Source of the DNA: Verrucomicrobiota bacterium
GTDB lineage: Bacteria > Chlamydiota > Chlamydiia > Chlamydiales > SM23-39
DNA: 58,490 nt
Reading direction: 5' to 3'
Assembly (NCBI GenBank): GCA_018239895.1
Contig: JAFEGL010000015.1
Coordinates: 1 to 58,490 of the forward strand
How positions within the stretch are numbered: position 1 is the stretch's first letter; every line of letters starts with the position of its first letter. The translations under genes and the position numbers were made by a program. Of the stretch, positions 40,330 through 49,374 are shown one piece after another. The notes under the pieces were generated by a model that saw only the letters and a list, made by a program, of their open reading frames with translations, did not search any database and was not told where the DNA came from.

Positions 40330-42922
40330 CTACCGTCGGCAAGAACGGGGAAACCATCGCCTTGCGCGAGTTGAGCGACCCTGCATTGTAGCGAAGCACC
40401 GCGATCGGAAGGTGGCCTTTGGTCGCTTTTCTGGGAATCTCAGCGAAACTTTCCCTGAAAATCAGAGAAAGATCCTCTCCATTCTCTCCTAAAAATTCGA
40501 CATCCATCGGATTGTTTTTCAAGCCGGGCGAATGTTGGAAGCTATTCAAAAAGCGCTTCAGGTGGTCTACGGAAGTCTCTTGGCCGCTAACCCAAATCCA
40601 AAGCTCATCTTTGTGCTTGTATTTCCCCTGCGTTCCCTGGTGCACTTCGTCGGCGCTGACGATGGTGCTGATCATGTGGATGTGGAGATCGATCTCGGGA
40701 GATTTTTTAGCGACTTCCTGAGCTTTTGCGAGCCAAGCCGCCTGGATTGCTTGGGCCTTTTTCTCGTAGAGCTCTACGTTGTTTGCGAAGATCTTCGTTT
40801 GACCGACGCGGCAGCAGCCGTTTTGTTCTTTTGTGTCTGCAAAGAGGTTGGAAGGCTTCCCTTGCGACGCCAGCTCAATGTTATGGGCCACCTCTTTTTC
40901 CCGGTAGGCGTAGACGCGCCGATAGAGCGAGTACATATCCTCATTCTGCAAAATCCGTTGGGCCGCTCTTTTAGCGAAACTTTTATCTCTCGGGATGTCG
41001 TCAAGATTGACGATCTCGACCTCTTTTTGCAAAGAGAGCGATTTTAAGCGGTTTAATAGCTGAGCCATAATCTCCACGTCGATGACTGAAACCTTGCTCA
41101 ACAAATCGGTGTCGTCGATGATCCCGTAGAGGAAGTGTAGATACTCGATGTATTCCCGCTCGGGATGGATAAAAAAGTGTCCCTTCATATCGGCAGCCTG
41201 CGACCGCTTTAGAAGGCGCATCAAGAGGCGGCGCCCTTCAGCCGTAGAATCTACTTTTTCAATCTGGCGAGAAAGATCCTCTTTCGTCTGTCCCGACAAA
41301 GAGTATCGGTCATTGATTTCGAAGGCTCGGTCGGCCACCAAAGAGTTGCTCGACTGGGCGTCGGCGATGATCGCCATCGGAGCGCCAAATGTATTGAGGG
41401 CCGATTTGTGGTGATCGATGACGCTGATCACCTCCAAATAGGCGGGGATCCCCATCTCATCTCGGTTGCAGAAATCGCGCAAAGAAACAGTTCCTAAAAT
41501 ACTCTTCCGAATTTGCGCTGCCGGGATAATTCCCACTGGGAAAAATCGGCCATCGTCGGGGTAATTAACGGTGAGGTAGGAATAATTTCCCATCTTCTCT
41601 TTGATCTCTTCCACATCGCTTCGGACCGTGACGAAAGTCGGGTGCTGTTCAAAAACTTCCCGCTTCGTTTTCAATGCGATGTCGAGCCGCTCGAGCCTCC
41701 CCCGGATCTTGAAAATCGCCTCGTGCAGTATTTTGACCGCCTGCTCCAAGTAGTGGAAAATTTTCGGCCTCTGTTCGATCAGATGCCCTTTTGCATCGAA
41801 GAGCTTCTCAGCGCGCATCCGCCGGAGCAATTCCTCGACTCCATCGAACGGGACCTGGGCCATTTTCGCTAAGTAAACTCCGAGCTCTTCCAATGTACAC
41901 TTCATTCCCGACTTCAGATGGAGCACGCGGACGATGAAATGATCGACTTGGGATTTTTGCCGCGCAGTGAACTCTTGGGCCGGCTCACACTCTTGCAATT
42001 GGAGGCCGAATAGCTGGCGCAAGAGGGGTTCAATCTCATCAAAATTCAGCGGATCTTTTGCAAAGAGGGAGATTAGTTTTAAATGGAGGTTGTTTTCGAA
42101 CCAGCGGAGGCACGAGCTGAGGAGGACGATCACATGCTGAACCCCTTCGACGTCGAGATGGCGCCAGTCGCCGAGGTAAAATCCCTCCTCGTCGACGATG
42201 ACGACCGCGTTTTTTTCCCGATCGTGGTCGATGGAGGCGAGCGGCACTTCCGGAGTCTTTTTGAGCATCCCTTTTTGAGACATCAGATCATTGCCCGAGA
42301 GATGGAGCGCTGTCTTCGTCTTGGGAAGATGGGTAAAAACGGCTGGGCCAAATAGGTCGCGGAAAATCCAATCGATTTCAATCTGCGAAGGGGGAGGTCC
42401 TCCCGGTAAGTTCCACACGTGGAGGCTATCGCCAACGCGGGCGGCGAACGCATCGAGCCAACCCCAAAACGAGGCGATCGTCGTGTCGAGGTCGGGCGAC
42501 TTGTGGGCCGTCACAAAGTGGGTCCCTTCGTAGACTTTCCCCATTCCGATCGGAAACAGGGCTTGATAGTCGCTCCGATCGATCCACTTTCCGGCAATTT
42601 TGCCGCGCACTTTGTAATTTTCCTCGAAACTGAGTTCAGAAAAATGGTTCAGCCAAATTTCGAAGCTCGAAAACTTATAGTGTTGGAGAAGTTTTTCCGT
42701 ATCGACCCGCTCGACAAAATCGAGGACTTGTGGAAGCAAAAAACAGGGCTCCGGCTCTTTCTGGATCAGCTCCAGAAGGGTCCGGTTGATTTTTTCGCTC
42801 CGTTTTCTATCGATGAGAGAGTTGAATTCTTTGGTATGAAACTGTTTGAAAATGGCGTCGAGATCGGCGAACGTACGCCGTTTGATTTCGACGTCTCCGA
42901 GGAGTCCGTTCTTGTGCTTCAT
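40325..42922 (-). CDS. Large DHH-type phosphoesterase-like protein
   Basis: An 865-residue protein with motifs of the DHH/PPX1-type phosphoesterase family: HKSPDLDTTIAS (about 140-151), VIDHHKSALNT (DHH at 503-505), and GIIDDTDLL further on, in which His and Asp bind metals. Between them are about 340 residues of unfamiliar sequence, so the catalytic elements are far apart. The start at 42922 (MKHKNGLLGD) is preferred, since an upstream extension would translate the tRNA-Arg gene. The substrate (cyclic dinucleotide, polyphosphate or other) cannot be told. Confidence 0.75.
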   Translation of the reverse strand: MKHKNGLLGDVEIKRRTFADLDAIFKQFHTKEFNSLIDRKRSEKINRTLLELIQKEPEPCFLLPQVLDFVERVDTEKLLQHYKFSSFEIWLNHFSELSFEENYKVRGKIAGKWIDRSDYQALFPIGMGKVYEGTHFVTAHKSPDLDTTIASFWGWLDAFAARVGDSLHVWNLPGGPPPSQIEIDWIFRDLFGPAVFTHLPKTKTALHLSGNDLMSQKGMLKKTPEVPLASIDHDREKNAVVIVDEEGFYLGDWRHLDVEGVQHVIVLLSSCLRWFENNLHLKLISLFAKDPLNFDEIEPLLRQLFGLQLQECEPAQEFTARQKSQVDHFIVRVLHLKSGMKCTLEELGVYLAKMAQVPFDGVEELLRRMRAEKLFDAKGHLIEQRPKIFHYLEQAVKILHEAIFKIRGRLERLDIALKTKREVFEQHPTFVTVRSDVEEIKEKMGNYSYLTVNYPDDGRFFPVGIIPAAQIRKSILGTVSLRDFCNRDEMGIPAYLEVISVIDHHKSALNTFGAPMAIIADAQSSNSLVADRAFEINDRYSLSGQTKEDLSRQIEKVDSTAEGRRLLMRLLKRSQAADMKGHFFIHPEREYIEYLHFLYGIIDDTDLLSKVSVIDVEIMAQLLNRLKSLSLQKEVEIVNLDDIPRDKSFAKRAAQRILQNEDMYSLYRRVYAYREKEVAHNIELASQGKPSNLFADTKEQNGCCRVGQTKIFANNVELYEKKAQAIQAAWLAKAQEVAKKSPEIDLHIHMISTIVSADEVHQGTQGKYKHKDELWIWVSGQETSVDHLKRFLNSFQHSPGLKNNPMDVEFLGENGEDLSLIFRESFAEIPRKATKGHLPIAVLRYNAGSLNSRKAMVSPFLPTVE

Positions 42923-42942
42923 AGGGCTGTCCAATAAAAAAT

Positions 42943-43015
42943 CGGATTGAGCAGGACTCGAACCTGCGACCGCCCGCTTAGAAGGCGGGTGCTCTATCCA
43001 CTGAGCTATCAATCC
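42943..43015 (-). tRNA. tRNA-Arg (anticodon TCT)
   Basis: A full cloverleaf on the minus strand: acceptor GGATTGA/TCAATCC, D arm TAGCTCAGTGG, anticodon stem CCCGC/GCGGG around loop CTTCTAA (anticodon TCT), and T arm GCAGGTTCGAGTCCTGC. The discriminator is G and CCA is not encoded. It lies 20 bp upstream of the DHH gene start and may be co-transcribed with it. Confidence 0.95.
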
Positions 43016-43121
43016 AGAAGAAGCTTCGATTTTAGCTGTTCGGCCCCCTATTTTACAACATGGAATTGTTTTTTTTGCTGTTCTCTCCTACACTGGACCC
43101 CTTTAAAAAATTGGATGTACC

Positions 43122-44549
43122 ATGCGAAAAATCTGGATTGCCCTCCTCTCATTAACGACTGTTTGCGCCGACGAACCGATCTCTACAAGCCACGAAATCG
43201 AACTCCCCTCGGGAAAACTCGAATACACAGCCACCGTCGGATCCCTCCCCACCTACGACCCCGAGACGGGAGAAGTGCTGGGCTCAATCGGCTACACCGC
43301 CTATACGACTGGCGATCCGAGCCGCCCCATCACCTTCGCCTTCAACGGGGGCCCCGGCAGCTCCTCATTCCTTCTCCACATGTGCGCCATGGGCCCCAAA
43401 CGGGTCCTCTCCCCCTTTGAAGGGCAGCCAACCTCCCCTCCCTACGAGTTCATCACCAATGAGGCGACCCTCCTCGAGGAGACCGACCTCGTCTTCGTAG
43501 ACCCGATGTCGACCGGCCTCAGCCGCCCTGCCCCTGAAAAAGATCCCTTCGACTTCTACCACAGCGAAAACGACGCCCTTTCCCTCAGCGAGTTCATCCG
43601 CGACTATATCACCAACGAAGGGCGCTGGAACTCCCCCAAATACGTCGCCGGAGAAAGCTACGGAACCTTTAGAGCCTGCACCATGGCCCGCTATCTCCAG
43701 GGCACCTACGGGATTCACCTCAACGGATTGATCCTAATCTCCTGCGCCCTCGACTATCAAACTTTAGTTTTCGATTACGACAACCCGCTCCCTTATTTTC
43801 TCTTCTTGCCCACTTATGCTGCGACCGCCTGGTTCCACGGCCTTGCCCACGAGGGGAAAACAATCGAGCAGGTCGCCGAAGAGGCGCGGGTTTTTGCCTA
43901 TGAAAAGGCAGCACCTTACTACATCCAGCCCTACCGTTACTCTACCGAACAGAAAAAAGCCATGTGGAGAGAAATGGCGGCGCTGACAGGGCTCCCCTAC
44001 GAGGAGTTTCTCGAAGAAAACGGAAGAATCACCGAGGATACATACCTCAAACGATTGTTCTTCCGCAAATGCGTCGGCCGCTACGATACGACCGTCGTAG
44101 GCGACCGCTGTCCAAATGGACACTGCATGGACCCGAGCGCCCTTTGCATCGATGGATCGACCACGGCCCTTTTGAACCACTATTTGACACAAGAACTCGG
44201 AGCGGAGATCTCCTTCCCCGTCTACAACACATTTTCGGAAGAGTCTTTTAGAAACTGGCAGTGGCCCCGTTACCGCTATTTTGGCTACCCGACATCCCTC
44301 GACGCCTTGAGGGAGGCCATGATCATGAATCCATCGCTCAAAATTTATATCGGCAACGGATATTACGACATCGCAACGCCGTACGCTGCCACCGAGCACA
44401 GCATTGCCTCGCTCGACCTCCCTGATGCATACTCCTCCAACTTGCAAATGGAGTATTATGAAGGGGGCCACATGTATTATCTCCATCCTCCCGCTCTGAA
44501 GAAATTCAAAAGCGATTTGGTGAAATTTTATGCAAACTCGCAACATTAA
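43122..44549 (+). CDS. Exported serine carboxypeptidase (S10)
   Basis: A 475-residue protein with a signal peptide (1-16) and the S10 fold: NGGPGSSSF (oxyanion), GESYGT with Ser179 nucleophile, NGYYDIATPY (Asp) and EGGHMYYLH (His). It would remove C-terminal residues from peptides outside the inner membrane. S10 enzymes are common in eukaryotes and less so in bacteria; several bacterial pathogens have them. It overlaps dapB by 20 bp and is therefore coupled to lysine/diaminopimelate synthesis. Confidence 0.93.
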   Translation: MRKIWIALLSLTTVCADEPISTSHEIELPSGKLEYTATVGSLPTYDPETGEVLGSIGYTAYTTGDPSRPITFAFNGGPGSSSFLLHMCAMGPKRVLSPFEGQPTSPPYEFITNEATLLEETDLVFVDPMSTGLSRPAPEKDPFDFYHSENDALSLSEFIRDYITNEGRWNSPKYVAGESYGTFRACTMARYLQGTYGIHLNGLILISCALDYQTLVFDYDNPLPYFLFLPTYAATAWFHGLAHEGKTIEQVAEEARVFAYEKAAPYYIQPYRYSTEQKKAMWREMAALTGLPYEEFLEENGRITEDTYLKRLFFRKCVGRYDTTVVGDRCPNGHCMDPSALCIDGSTTALLNHYLTQELGAEISFPVYNTFSEESFRNWQWPRYRYFGYPTSLDALREAMIMNPSLKIYIGNGYYDIATPYAATEHSIASLDLPDAYSSNLQMEYYEGGHMYYLHPPALKKFKSDLVKFYANSQH

Positions 44550-45243
44550 AATCGGTATTTTTGGTGCGACGGGGCGCCTCGGACGAGCCATCGCCCTCGC
44601 CGCACTCCAAAATCCCACTTTCCAGATCGGATCGGCCCTCGGCCGGTCCCATTTGGGAGAAGATCTAGGAACCCTTCTCGGGCGCGCTCCGATCGACGTA
44701 CCCATTGCCCTCCAGCCCGCCGAGCCGCTCCCCGATCTCTTCATAGATGTTTCCCTCCCCGCCAACCTTTCTGAACGGCTCCAAGTAGACCGCCCTCTCG
44801 TCATCGGAACGACCGGATTTTCACCCGCCGATTTCGAGCAAATTCGGAAGGCGTCAGAGAGGATCCCTATCTTCTATACTCCCAACTTCTCTCTCGGGAT
44901 CGCCCTCATGAAACAGGCCGCGGAAGAAATTTCCCGCCGCTTTTTCACCGACGCCCACGTCGACTTGATCGAGACACACCATGCCGAAAAAAAAGATGCC
45001 CCGAGCGGTACAGCCCTATCGATCGCCGAAGCGATCCCAAATGTCAACATCCATTCAATCCGCTCAGGAAAAATCGCCGGAGAGCATACGCTCCGATTCA
45101 ACACCGCCGAAGAGCAAATTGAGATCACTCATCGAGTCCACACCCGGGACGCCTTCGCTCGAGGCGCTCTCGCCGCGGCAAGATTTCTCATCGACCGCCC
45201 GCCGGGACTCTACGACATGAATTGTTTGTTGCGGGAAATCTAG
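44530..45243 (+). CDS. dapB: 4-hydroxy-tetrahydrodipicolinate reductase
   Basis: A 237-residue DapB: a Rossmann start IGIFGATGRLGRAI, GTTGF, and the catalytic HHAEKKDAPSGTA. It makes tetrahydrodipicolinate in the lysine/meso-diaminopimelate route; in chlamydiae the downstream step is thought to be DapL, and meso-DAP enters peptidoglycan. It overlaps the carboxypeptidase gene by 20 bp, and kdsA follows after 28 bp. dapA, lysC and asd are not in the window. Confidence 0.94.
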   Translation: MQTRNIKIGIFGATGRLGRAIALAALQNPTFQIGSALGRSHLGEDLGTLLGRAPIDVPIALQPAEPLPDLFIDVSLPANLSERLQVDRPLVIGTTGFSPADFEQIRKASERIPIFYTPNFSLGIALMKQAAEEISRRFFTDAHVDLIETHHAEKKDAPSGTALSIAEAIPNVNIHSIRSGKIAGEHTLRFNTAEEQIEITHRVHTRDAFARGALAAARFLIDRPPGLYDMNCLLREI

Positions 45244-45271
45244 ATTCCGTACGATCATTATTTCAAGAATT

Positions 45272-46111
45272 ATGGAACTCGTCGAAGTCAAAGATTTCCT
45301 CATCGGTCCAGGCCAGCCCCTCGCTGTGATCTGCGGCCCCTGCGTGATGGAGAGCGAAGAGCATACGCTCCGCGCCGCTGAAGAGTTGAAAAAGATTTTC
45401 GCGCCGCGAAAGTTCTCTTTCATTTTTAAAGCCAGCTACGACAAAGCGAATCGGAGTTCGATCCGTTCCTTCCGCGGCCCCGGCGCTGCCAAGGGATTAA
45501 AAATCCTCAAAAAAATTAAACAAGAGTTCGATCTCCCCGTTACAACAGATGTCCATTCGCCCGAAGAGGCAACTGCGGCGGGAAGCGTCTGCGACATCCT
45601 TCAGATCCCCGCCTTCCTCTCGCGCCAAACCGACCTGATCGCCGCCGCCGCCCAGACGGGCGCCGCCGTCAATGTGAAAAAAGGTCAGTTCATGGCCCCC
45701 TGGGATATGAAGAACGTCGTCGATAAAATCCTCTCGTGCCAAAACAGGCGGATTATCTTGACCGATCGAGGCACCTCCTTTGGATACAACAACCTCGTCA
45801 GCGACATGCGGGCGATCCCAATCATGCAAAAATTCGGATTCCCCGTCTGCTTCGACGCCTCCCACTCGGTCCAACTGCCAGGAGGACTCGGCAATGCGTC
45901 TGGGGGGCAAAGAGAATTTATCCCGACCCTCGCCCGCTGCGCCGTCGCCGCCGGATGTAATGCCCTATTCATCGAAGCTCATCCCGATCCCGCCTCTGCG
46001 AAGAGCGACGCCGCTTCGGTGATGCCCTACGACGAGTTGGAACTTCTTTTAGCCGAAATAGAGAGGCTCTACGATGTCATGCAAAGTGGGAACTTGGCCG
46101 CGTCTCTATAA
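45272..46111 (+). CDS. kdsA: 3-deoxy-D-manno-octulosonate 8-phosphate synthase
   Basis: A 279-residue KDO-8-P synthase with the family blocks CGPCVMESE, KASYDKANRSS, LPVTTDVHSPE, QIPAFLSRQTDL, KKGQFMAPWDMKNVVDK, and DASHSVQLPG. It condenses arabinose-5-phosphate and PEP for the KDO of LPS. The CGPC near residue 23 hints at a metal-dependent type, but this cannot be certain. It overlaps the LptC-like gene by 38 bp; the order kdsA-lptC-like-lptB agrees with Chlamydia (CT655-CT654-CT653). Confidence 0.96.
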   Translation: MELVEVKDFLIGPGQPLAVICGPCVMESEEHTLRAAEELKKIFAPRKFSFIFKASYDKANRSSIRSFRGPGAAKGLKILKKIKQEFDLPVTTDVHSPEEATAAGSVCDILQIPAFLSRQTDLIAAAAQTGAAVNVKKGQFMAPWDMKNVVDKILSCQNRRIILTDRGTSFGYNNLVSDMRAIPIMQKFGFPVCFDASHSVQLPGGLGNASGGQREFIPTLARCAVAAGCNALFIEAHPDPASAKSDAASVMPYDELELLLAEIERLYDVMQSGNLAASL

Positions 46112-47378
46112 AAGAGCGTCGGCGATTTTGGCTCTCTACGCCATCGGCATCTACTTTTTTGCCCTCCGAAATCAAGAAGGCGATTCGGCCTCCTACAAAA
46201 AGCTCGTCGACGAGAGTGTAGACCTTAGGTCCAAGCATGCTCTGGAAAGAGAGCCGGCGATCCAACACAGAACCGGCGTCCAAAAAGAGATCTGGACTGT
46301 CGAAGGCGCCGAAAGACCCCACATCAAAATCGTCAGCAAAAAATCGGAATTGACCCTCCGCCAAAATCGGGGCAAATTCACTGGCGACGAAACCTTATTT
46401 TCCATCGATTTGCAACACGCCGGATACAAACTTGAAGCGGAGCAGGCCAAATACGACGGCGCCCGCCTCGCCTTAGATGGGGCATTCCACATGACCCACC
46501 CAATCGGGGAATTGAGGGCTCAATCGGCCCTGCTCAACGGCCTCAACTTGAAACATGACGCCAGCGAGCTGCAGCTCGGCCGGGGTGTCAGAATCGATCT
46601 ACCGCCATCGGAAAGCCTCAATGAGTCCCTTTCGATCGTCTCCGACAGCGCTTTTTGCACTCTTCTGCCTGAAACTCCTTTCACCCTTCTAAAATTCGAA
46701 GAGATCCAGTTCAAAAAGAACGTTGTGATCGAGAGTGGCCGCGGGATCAAAGCGCAAGGGGGAATCGCCATCTACAAAAACCGGCAGATCTCCCTTTATC
46801 CCGAACTTCCTCTTCTCCATTGCCGTTTAACCCACGACCGGTTCGATCTCGAAGCCGAGACGATCCAACTTCAGCTCGATGGAGACGAAAAACCGACTCT
46901 GGCCCACATTGCTACAACAGGAGACAGCCTCATCCATTTCCCCCCGGCGGGCCGCCTCTCATGCAAAGGGGCTATCCATTACGATCCTGTTTCCCAAATT
47001 CTCTCTGCGTCGCCCAAAACTCCGCTCCAATTTTCCGATGAGACCCTCGCCATGGAGGCCGACAAAGCGCAAATAGACATGGGAAGCGAGCTGTTGACTC
47101 TCGAAGGGAATATCCGCTTCATCTCCTCCCATTTTCAAGGAAAGGAGACCTACGCAATTGCTGAAAAGGCCTCCTATTTTCCGAAGGAGAATCGGCTTGT
47201 GCTGAATAGTTCTTCTGCGAGAAAAGTCCTTTTTTGGCAAAATGGCTTCACTCTGACCGCGCCTGAAGTGCACATCCAGCGCGACACCGAGACTGTCCAG
47301 GGAGTAGGAGATGTCCATTTCTCCTTCGACCTAGACGAACAAAACTATTTTGATGAGATTTTCTCGAGATACTTATGA
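46074..47378 (+). CDS. LptC-like LPS export membrane protein
   Basis: A 434-residue protein with one N-terminal membrane anchor (about residues 14-31) and a long beta-rich periplasmic part of repeats (GELRAQSALLNGL, YAIAEKASYFPKENRLVL), of the OstA/LptC/LptA jelly-roll type. It lies between kdsA and lptB with a DUF2608 gene between, and so corresponds to C. trachomatis CT654, presumed LptC. Its length (over twice E. coli LptC) suggests it may combine LptC- and LptA-like parts. The start overlaps kdsA by 38 bp. Confidence 0.78.
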   Translation: MSCKVGTWPRLYKRASAILALYAIGIYFFALRNQEGDSASYKKLVDESVDLRSKHALEREPAIQHRTGVQKEIWTVEGAERPHIKIVSKKSELTLRQNRGKFTGDETLFSIDLQHAGYKLEAEQAKYDGARLALDGAFHMTHPIGELRAQSALLNGLNLKHDASELQLGRGVRIDLPPSESLNESLSIVSDSAFCTLLPETPFTLLKFEEIQFKKNVVIESGRGIKAQGGIAIYKNRQISLYPELPLLHCRLTHDRFDLEAETIQLQLDGDEKPTLAHIATTGDSLIHFPPAGRLSCKGAIHYDPVSQILSASPKTPLQFSDETLAMEADKAQIDMGSELLTLEGNIRFISSHFQGKETYAIAEKASYFPKENRLVLNSSSARKVLFWQNGFTLTAPEVHIQRDTETVQGVGDVHFSFDLDEQNYFDEIFSRYL

Positions 47379-48145
47379 AATTTGCAACTTTCTTTGTTTT
47401 TATCATTGCTGCCCTGCATGGCGAAATCTTAGAAACCGCCCACTTCAAAGACCTCTCCCAACATGCGAGCAGCTCAACTCTCATCGTCCTCGACATCGAC
47501 GACACCCTCCTCGTCCCTACGCAGACTCTCGGCACCGATGTTTGGTTCCTCTATCAGCTCGATAAAAATAGCAGCGCCCCCGATCCGCTCGACAAAACCC
47601 TTGCCCAGTGGGAAGCGATCCGCCATCTCACCGAAATGAAGATCGTTGAAGAGGGGTCAGACAAAATCGTTTCAGAACTGCAAAGTAAGAGTATCCGGGT
47701 CATGGGCCTCACAACGCAAGGGATCGCCCTTGCGACCCGCACCGTAAAACAACTCCTCTCGCACAACATCGACCTTTCCAAGACGGCTCCCAATAAAGAA
47801 GACCACTATTTCCTCAACGGCCACGGAGTCCTCTACCGAAACGGGATCCTCTTCACAGGCGGATCGCCGAAAGGTCCCGCCCTTGCCAAGCTCCTCGACC
47901 GCCTCGGCTACCGCCCCGAAAAGATCGTCTTCATCAACGACAAAAAAAGCCATCTCCTCGACGTAGCCAAAACCATGGAAACGATCGGCATCCCCTTCAC
48001 AGGACTCAGATACAGCTACAGCGACGCGAGGGTCGCCTCCTTCCGCCCCGAAATCGCCGAGATCCAATTCCACCACTCAAATTTTTCGAAGATTTTGACG
48101 GATGAAGAGGCGATCGCCCTCCTGGAGTCGCATGAGTCTCCTTGA
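47375..48145 (+). CDS. Exported HAD-like protein (DUF2608)
   Basis: A 256-residue protein with a signal peptide (residues 1-15) and HAD motif I DIDDTL at about residues 39-44; motif III/IV candidates are Lys and KIVFINDKKSHLLD near residues 187-200. DUF2608 members are HAD-like phosphatase-type proteins of intracellular bacteria such as Chlamydiae and Legionella. It may act in the periplasm or outside. It overlaps the LptC-like gene by 4 bp and lptB by 14 bp, so it is embedded in the LPS export operon. Confidence 0.83.
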   Translation: MKFATFFVFIIAALHGEILETAHFKDLSQHASSSTLIVLDIDDTLLVPTQTLGTDVWFLYQLDKNSSAPDPLDKTLAQWEAIRHLTEMKIVEEGSDKIVSELQSKSIRVMGLTTQGIALATRTVKQLLSHNIDLSKTAPNKEDHYFLNGHGVLYRNGILFTGGSPKGPALAKLLDRLGYRPEKIVFINDKKSHLLDVAKTMETIGIPFTGLRYSYSDARVASFRPEIAEIQFHHSNFSKILTDEEAIALLESHESP

Positions 48146-48842
48146 GCTAAGGCATCTCGTCAAGTCGTACGGAGGCAAACCGGTCGTCAATGGACTTACC
48201 CTCTCCGTCCATCCTGGCGAAGTCGTCGGCCTTCTGGGACCGAATGGCGCGGGGAAAACGACCGCCTTTTACATGGCGGTCGGATTGATCCGCCCCGACG
48301 AAGGGGAGGTTTTTTTCCGCGGCGAAAACGTCACCCGCCTTCCGATCCACGAGCGGGCGCTCATGGGGCTCGGGTATTTAGCGCAAGAGCCTTCGATTTT
48401 CCGGACCCTCACTGTCGAGGAGAATATCCAATGCATTCTGGAGACGCAGGTCAACCCGACACAAAGTGTCGATGAGCTCCTCGAAGAGCTCCATCTGACG
48501 CCGCTCCGCCACAAGCGGGCGAGCGCTCTCTCCGGCGGCGAAAGGCGGCGCCTCGAGATCACTCGAGCCCTCGTCACACAGCCGGCGCTCCTCCTTCTCG
48601 ATGAGCCGTTCGCCAACATCGATCCCCTCGCCGTCGCCGACGTAAAGCATCTCATCCGGATCTTGAAGCAAAAACAGATCAGCGTGCTGATCACCGACCA
48701 CAACGCCCGGGAAATTTTCACGATTGTGGACAGAAGTTATTTGGTCCAGCAGGGGAAAGTCCTCCTCTCCGGAACGGTCGACGAACTCGTCGCCCATCCC
48801 GAAGCCCGCCGCAGCTACTTCGGCGAAGACTTCAAGCTTTGA
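48132..48842 (+). CDS. lptB: LPS export ABC transporter ATP-binding protein LptB
   Basis: A 236-residue ABC ATPase: GPNGAGKTT (Walker A), LAQEPSIFRTLTVEEN (Q-loop), LSGGERRRLE (signature), LLLLDEPFANIDP (Walker B and D-loop), ITDHNAREIF (H-loop), as in YhbG. It powers extraction of LPS for the LptB2FG complex. The start at 48132 is preferred over 48102 because the family N-terminus LLELRHLVKSYGGK lies directly behind it. It overlaps the DUF2608 gene by 14 bp and closes the kdsA-lptB operon. Confidence 0.95.
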   Translation: MSLLELRHLVKSYGGKPVVNGLTLSVHPGEVVGLLGPNGAGKTTAFYMAVGLIRPDEGEVFFRGENVTRLPIHERALMGLGYLAQEPSIFRTLTVEENIQCILETQVNPTQSVDELLEELHLTPLRHKRASALSGGERRRLEITRALVTQPALLLLDEPFANIDPLAVADVKHLIRILKQKQISVLITDHNAREIFTIVDRSYLVQQGKVLLSGTVDELVAHPEARRSYFGEDFKL

Positions 48843-48845
48843 GTT

Positions 48846-49367
48846 TCAAAGCTCTTTAATCGCTTTGAATAAAGCCTCAGGAATCCACAGCTGATCCTTC
48901 AATATCTCCAGGGCATCTTCAAATTGCTCAAAATCTTCGTGGATGATTTCGTAGACGGTCTCGCCAGAGCTGTTCGTGACGATCTCCCCATCCTTATCAT
49001 GGAGCCTGTCATCAGATGACAAGAGATTGATCGGATTCGTCCCATCCTCAGGTTTATAAGAAAAATCCTTTCGGAAGACAAATGTGCAAACGTAATCTGG
49101 AACAAGAGGACTATCATCGAATTCATCACCGTGATCGACCTTCGAAATTTTAAATTCGGAAACGACTCCTCTCTCTGCACCGAAGGTGATGTCGATATTT
49201 TTCGGATCCTCAGCTAATTTTTTCTTCTCTTGCTCGGTCAAAGGGACCCGGAAAGCTGAGCGGACTGACTCCAAGATATTTTCTGCCGCTTTTGGCAGCG
49301 GTCTAGAATTCTGAAACTCGTACACTTCCGAAGTCGGCGAAAACCTGCCTCCCACTGAACTCGCCAT
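48846..49367 (-). CDS. Hypothetical protein, tandem paralog A
   Basis: A 173-residue protein, paralog of the gene upstream (49375-49935): both share RPLPKAAENILESVRSA-like and YxxTFxFxxDFxYxxxDxxNPxNxL segments, plus a VYEIxHxDFExFE helix near the end. The start at 49367 has an AGGATGAGG-like RBS; an ATG at 49394 in frame is possible. The N-terminal 20 residues are flexible, then a helix and a beta sheet. No signal peptide is seen. The beta-meander followed by a Tyr/Pro-containing loop recalls UBC/RWD folds, but this is only a visual analogy. Confidence 0.7.
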   Translation of the reverse strand: MASSVGGRFSPTSEVYEFQNSRPLPKAAENILESVRSAFRVPLTEQEKKKLAEDPKNIDITFGAERGVVSEFKISKVDHGDEFDDSPLVPDYVCTFVFRKDFSYKPEDGTNPINLLSSDDRLHDKDGEIVTNSSGETVYEIIHEDFEQFEDALEILKDQLWIPEALFKAIKEL

Positions 49368-49374
49368 AGAACCC

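Noticed and set aside
42923..43012. A 30-residue N-terminal extension of the DHH-type protein
   Set aside because: It is a translation of the tRNA-Arg(TCT) gene and has no RBS.
43764..44804. A 346-codon frame antisense to the S10 carboxypeptidase and dapB
   Set aside because: It covers two well-supported genes on the other strand; it is a codon-bias shadow.
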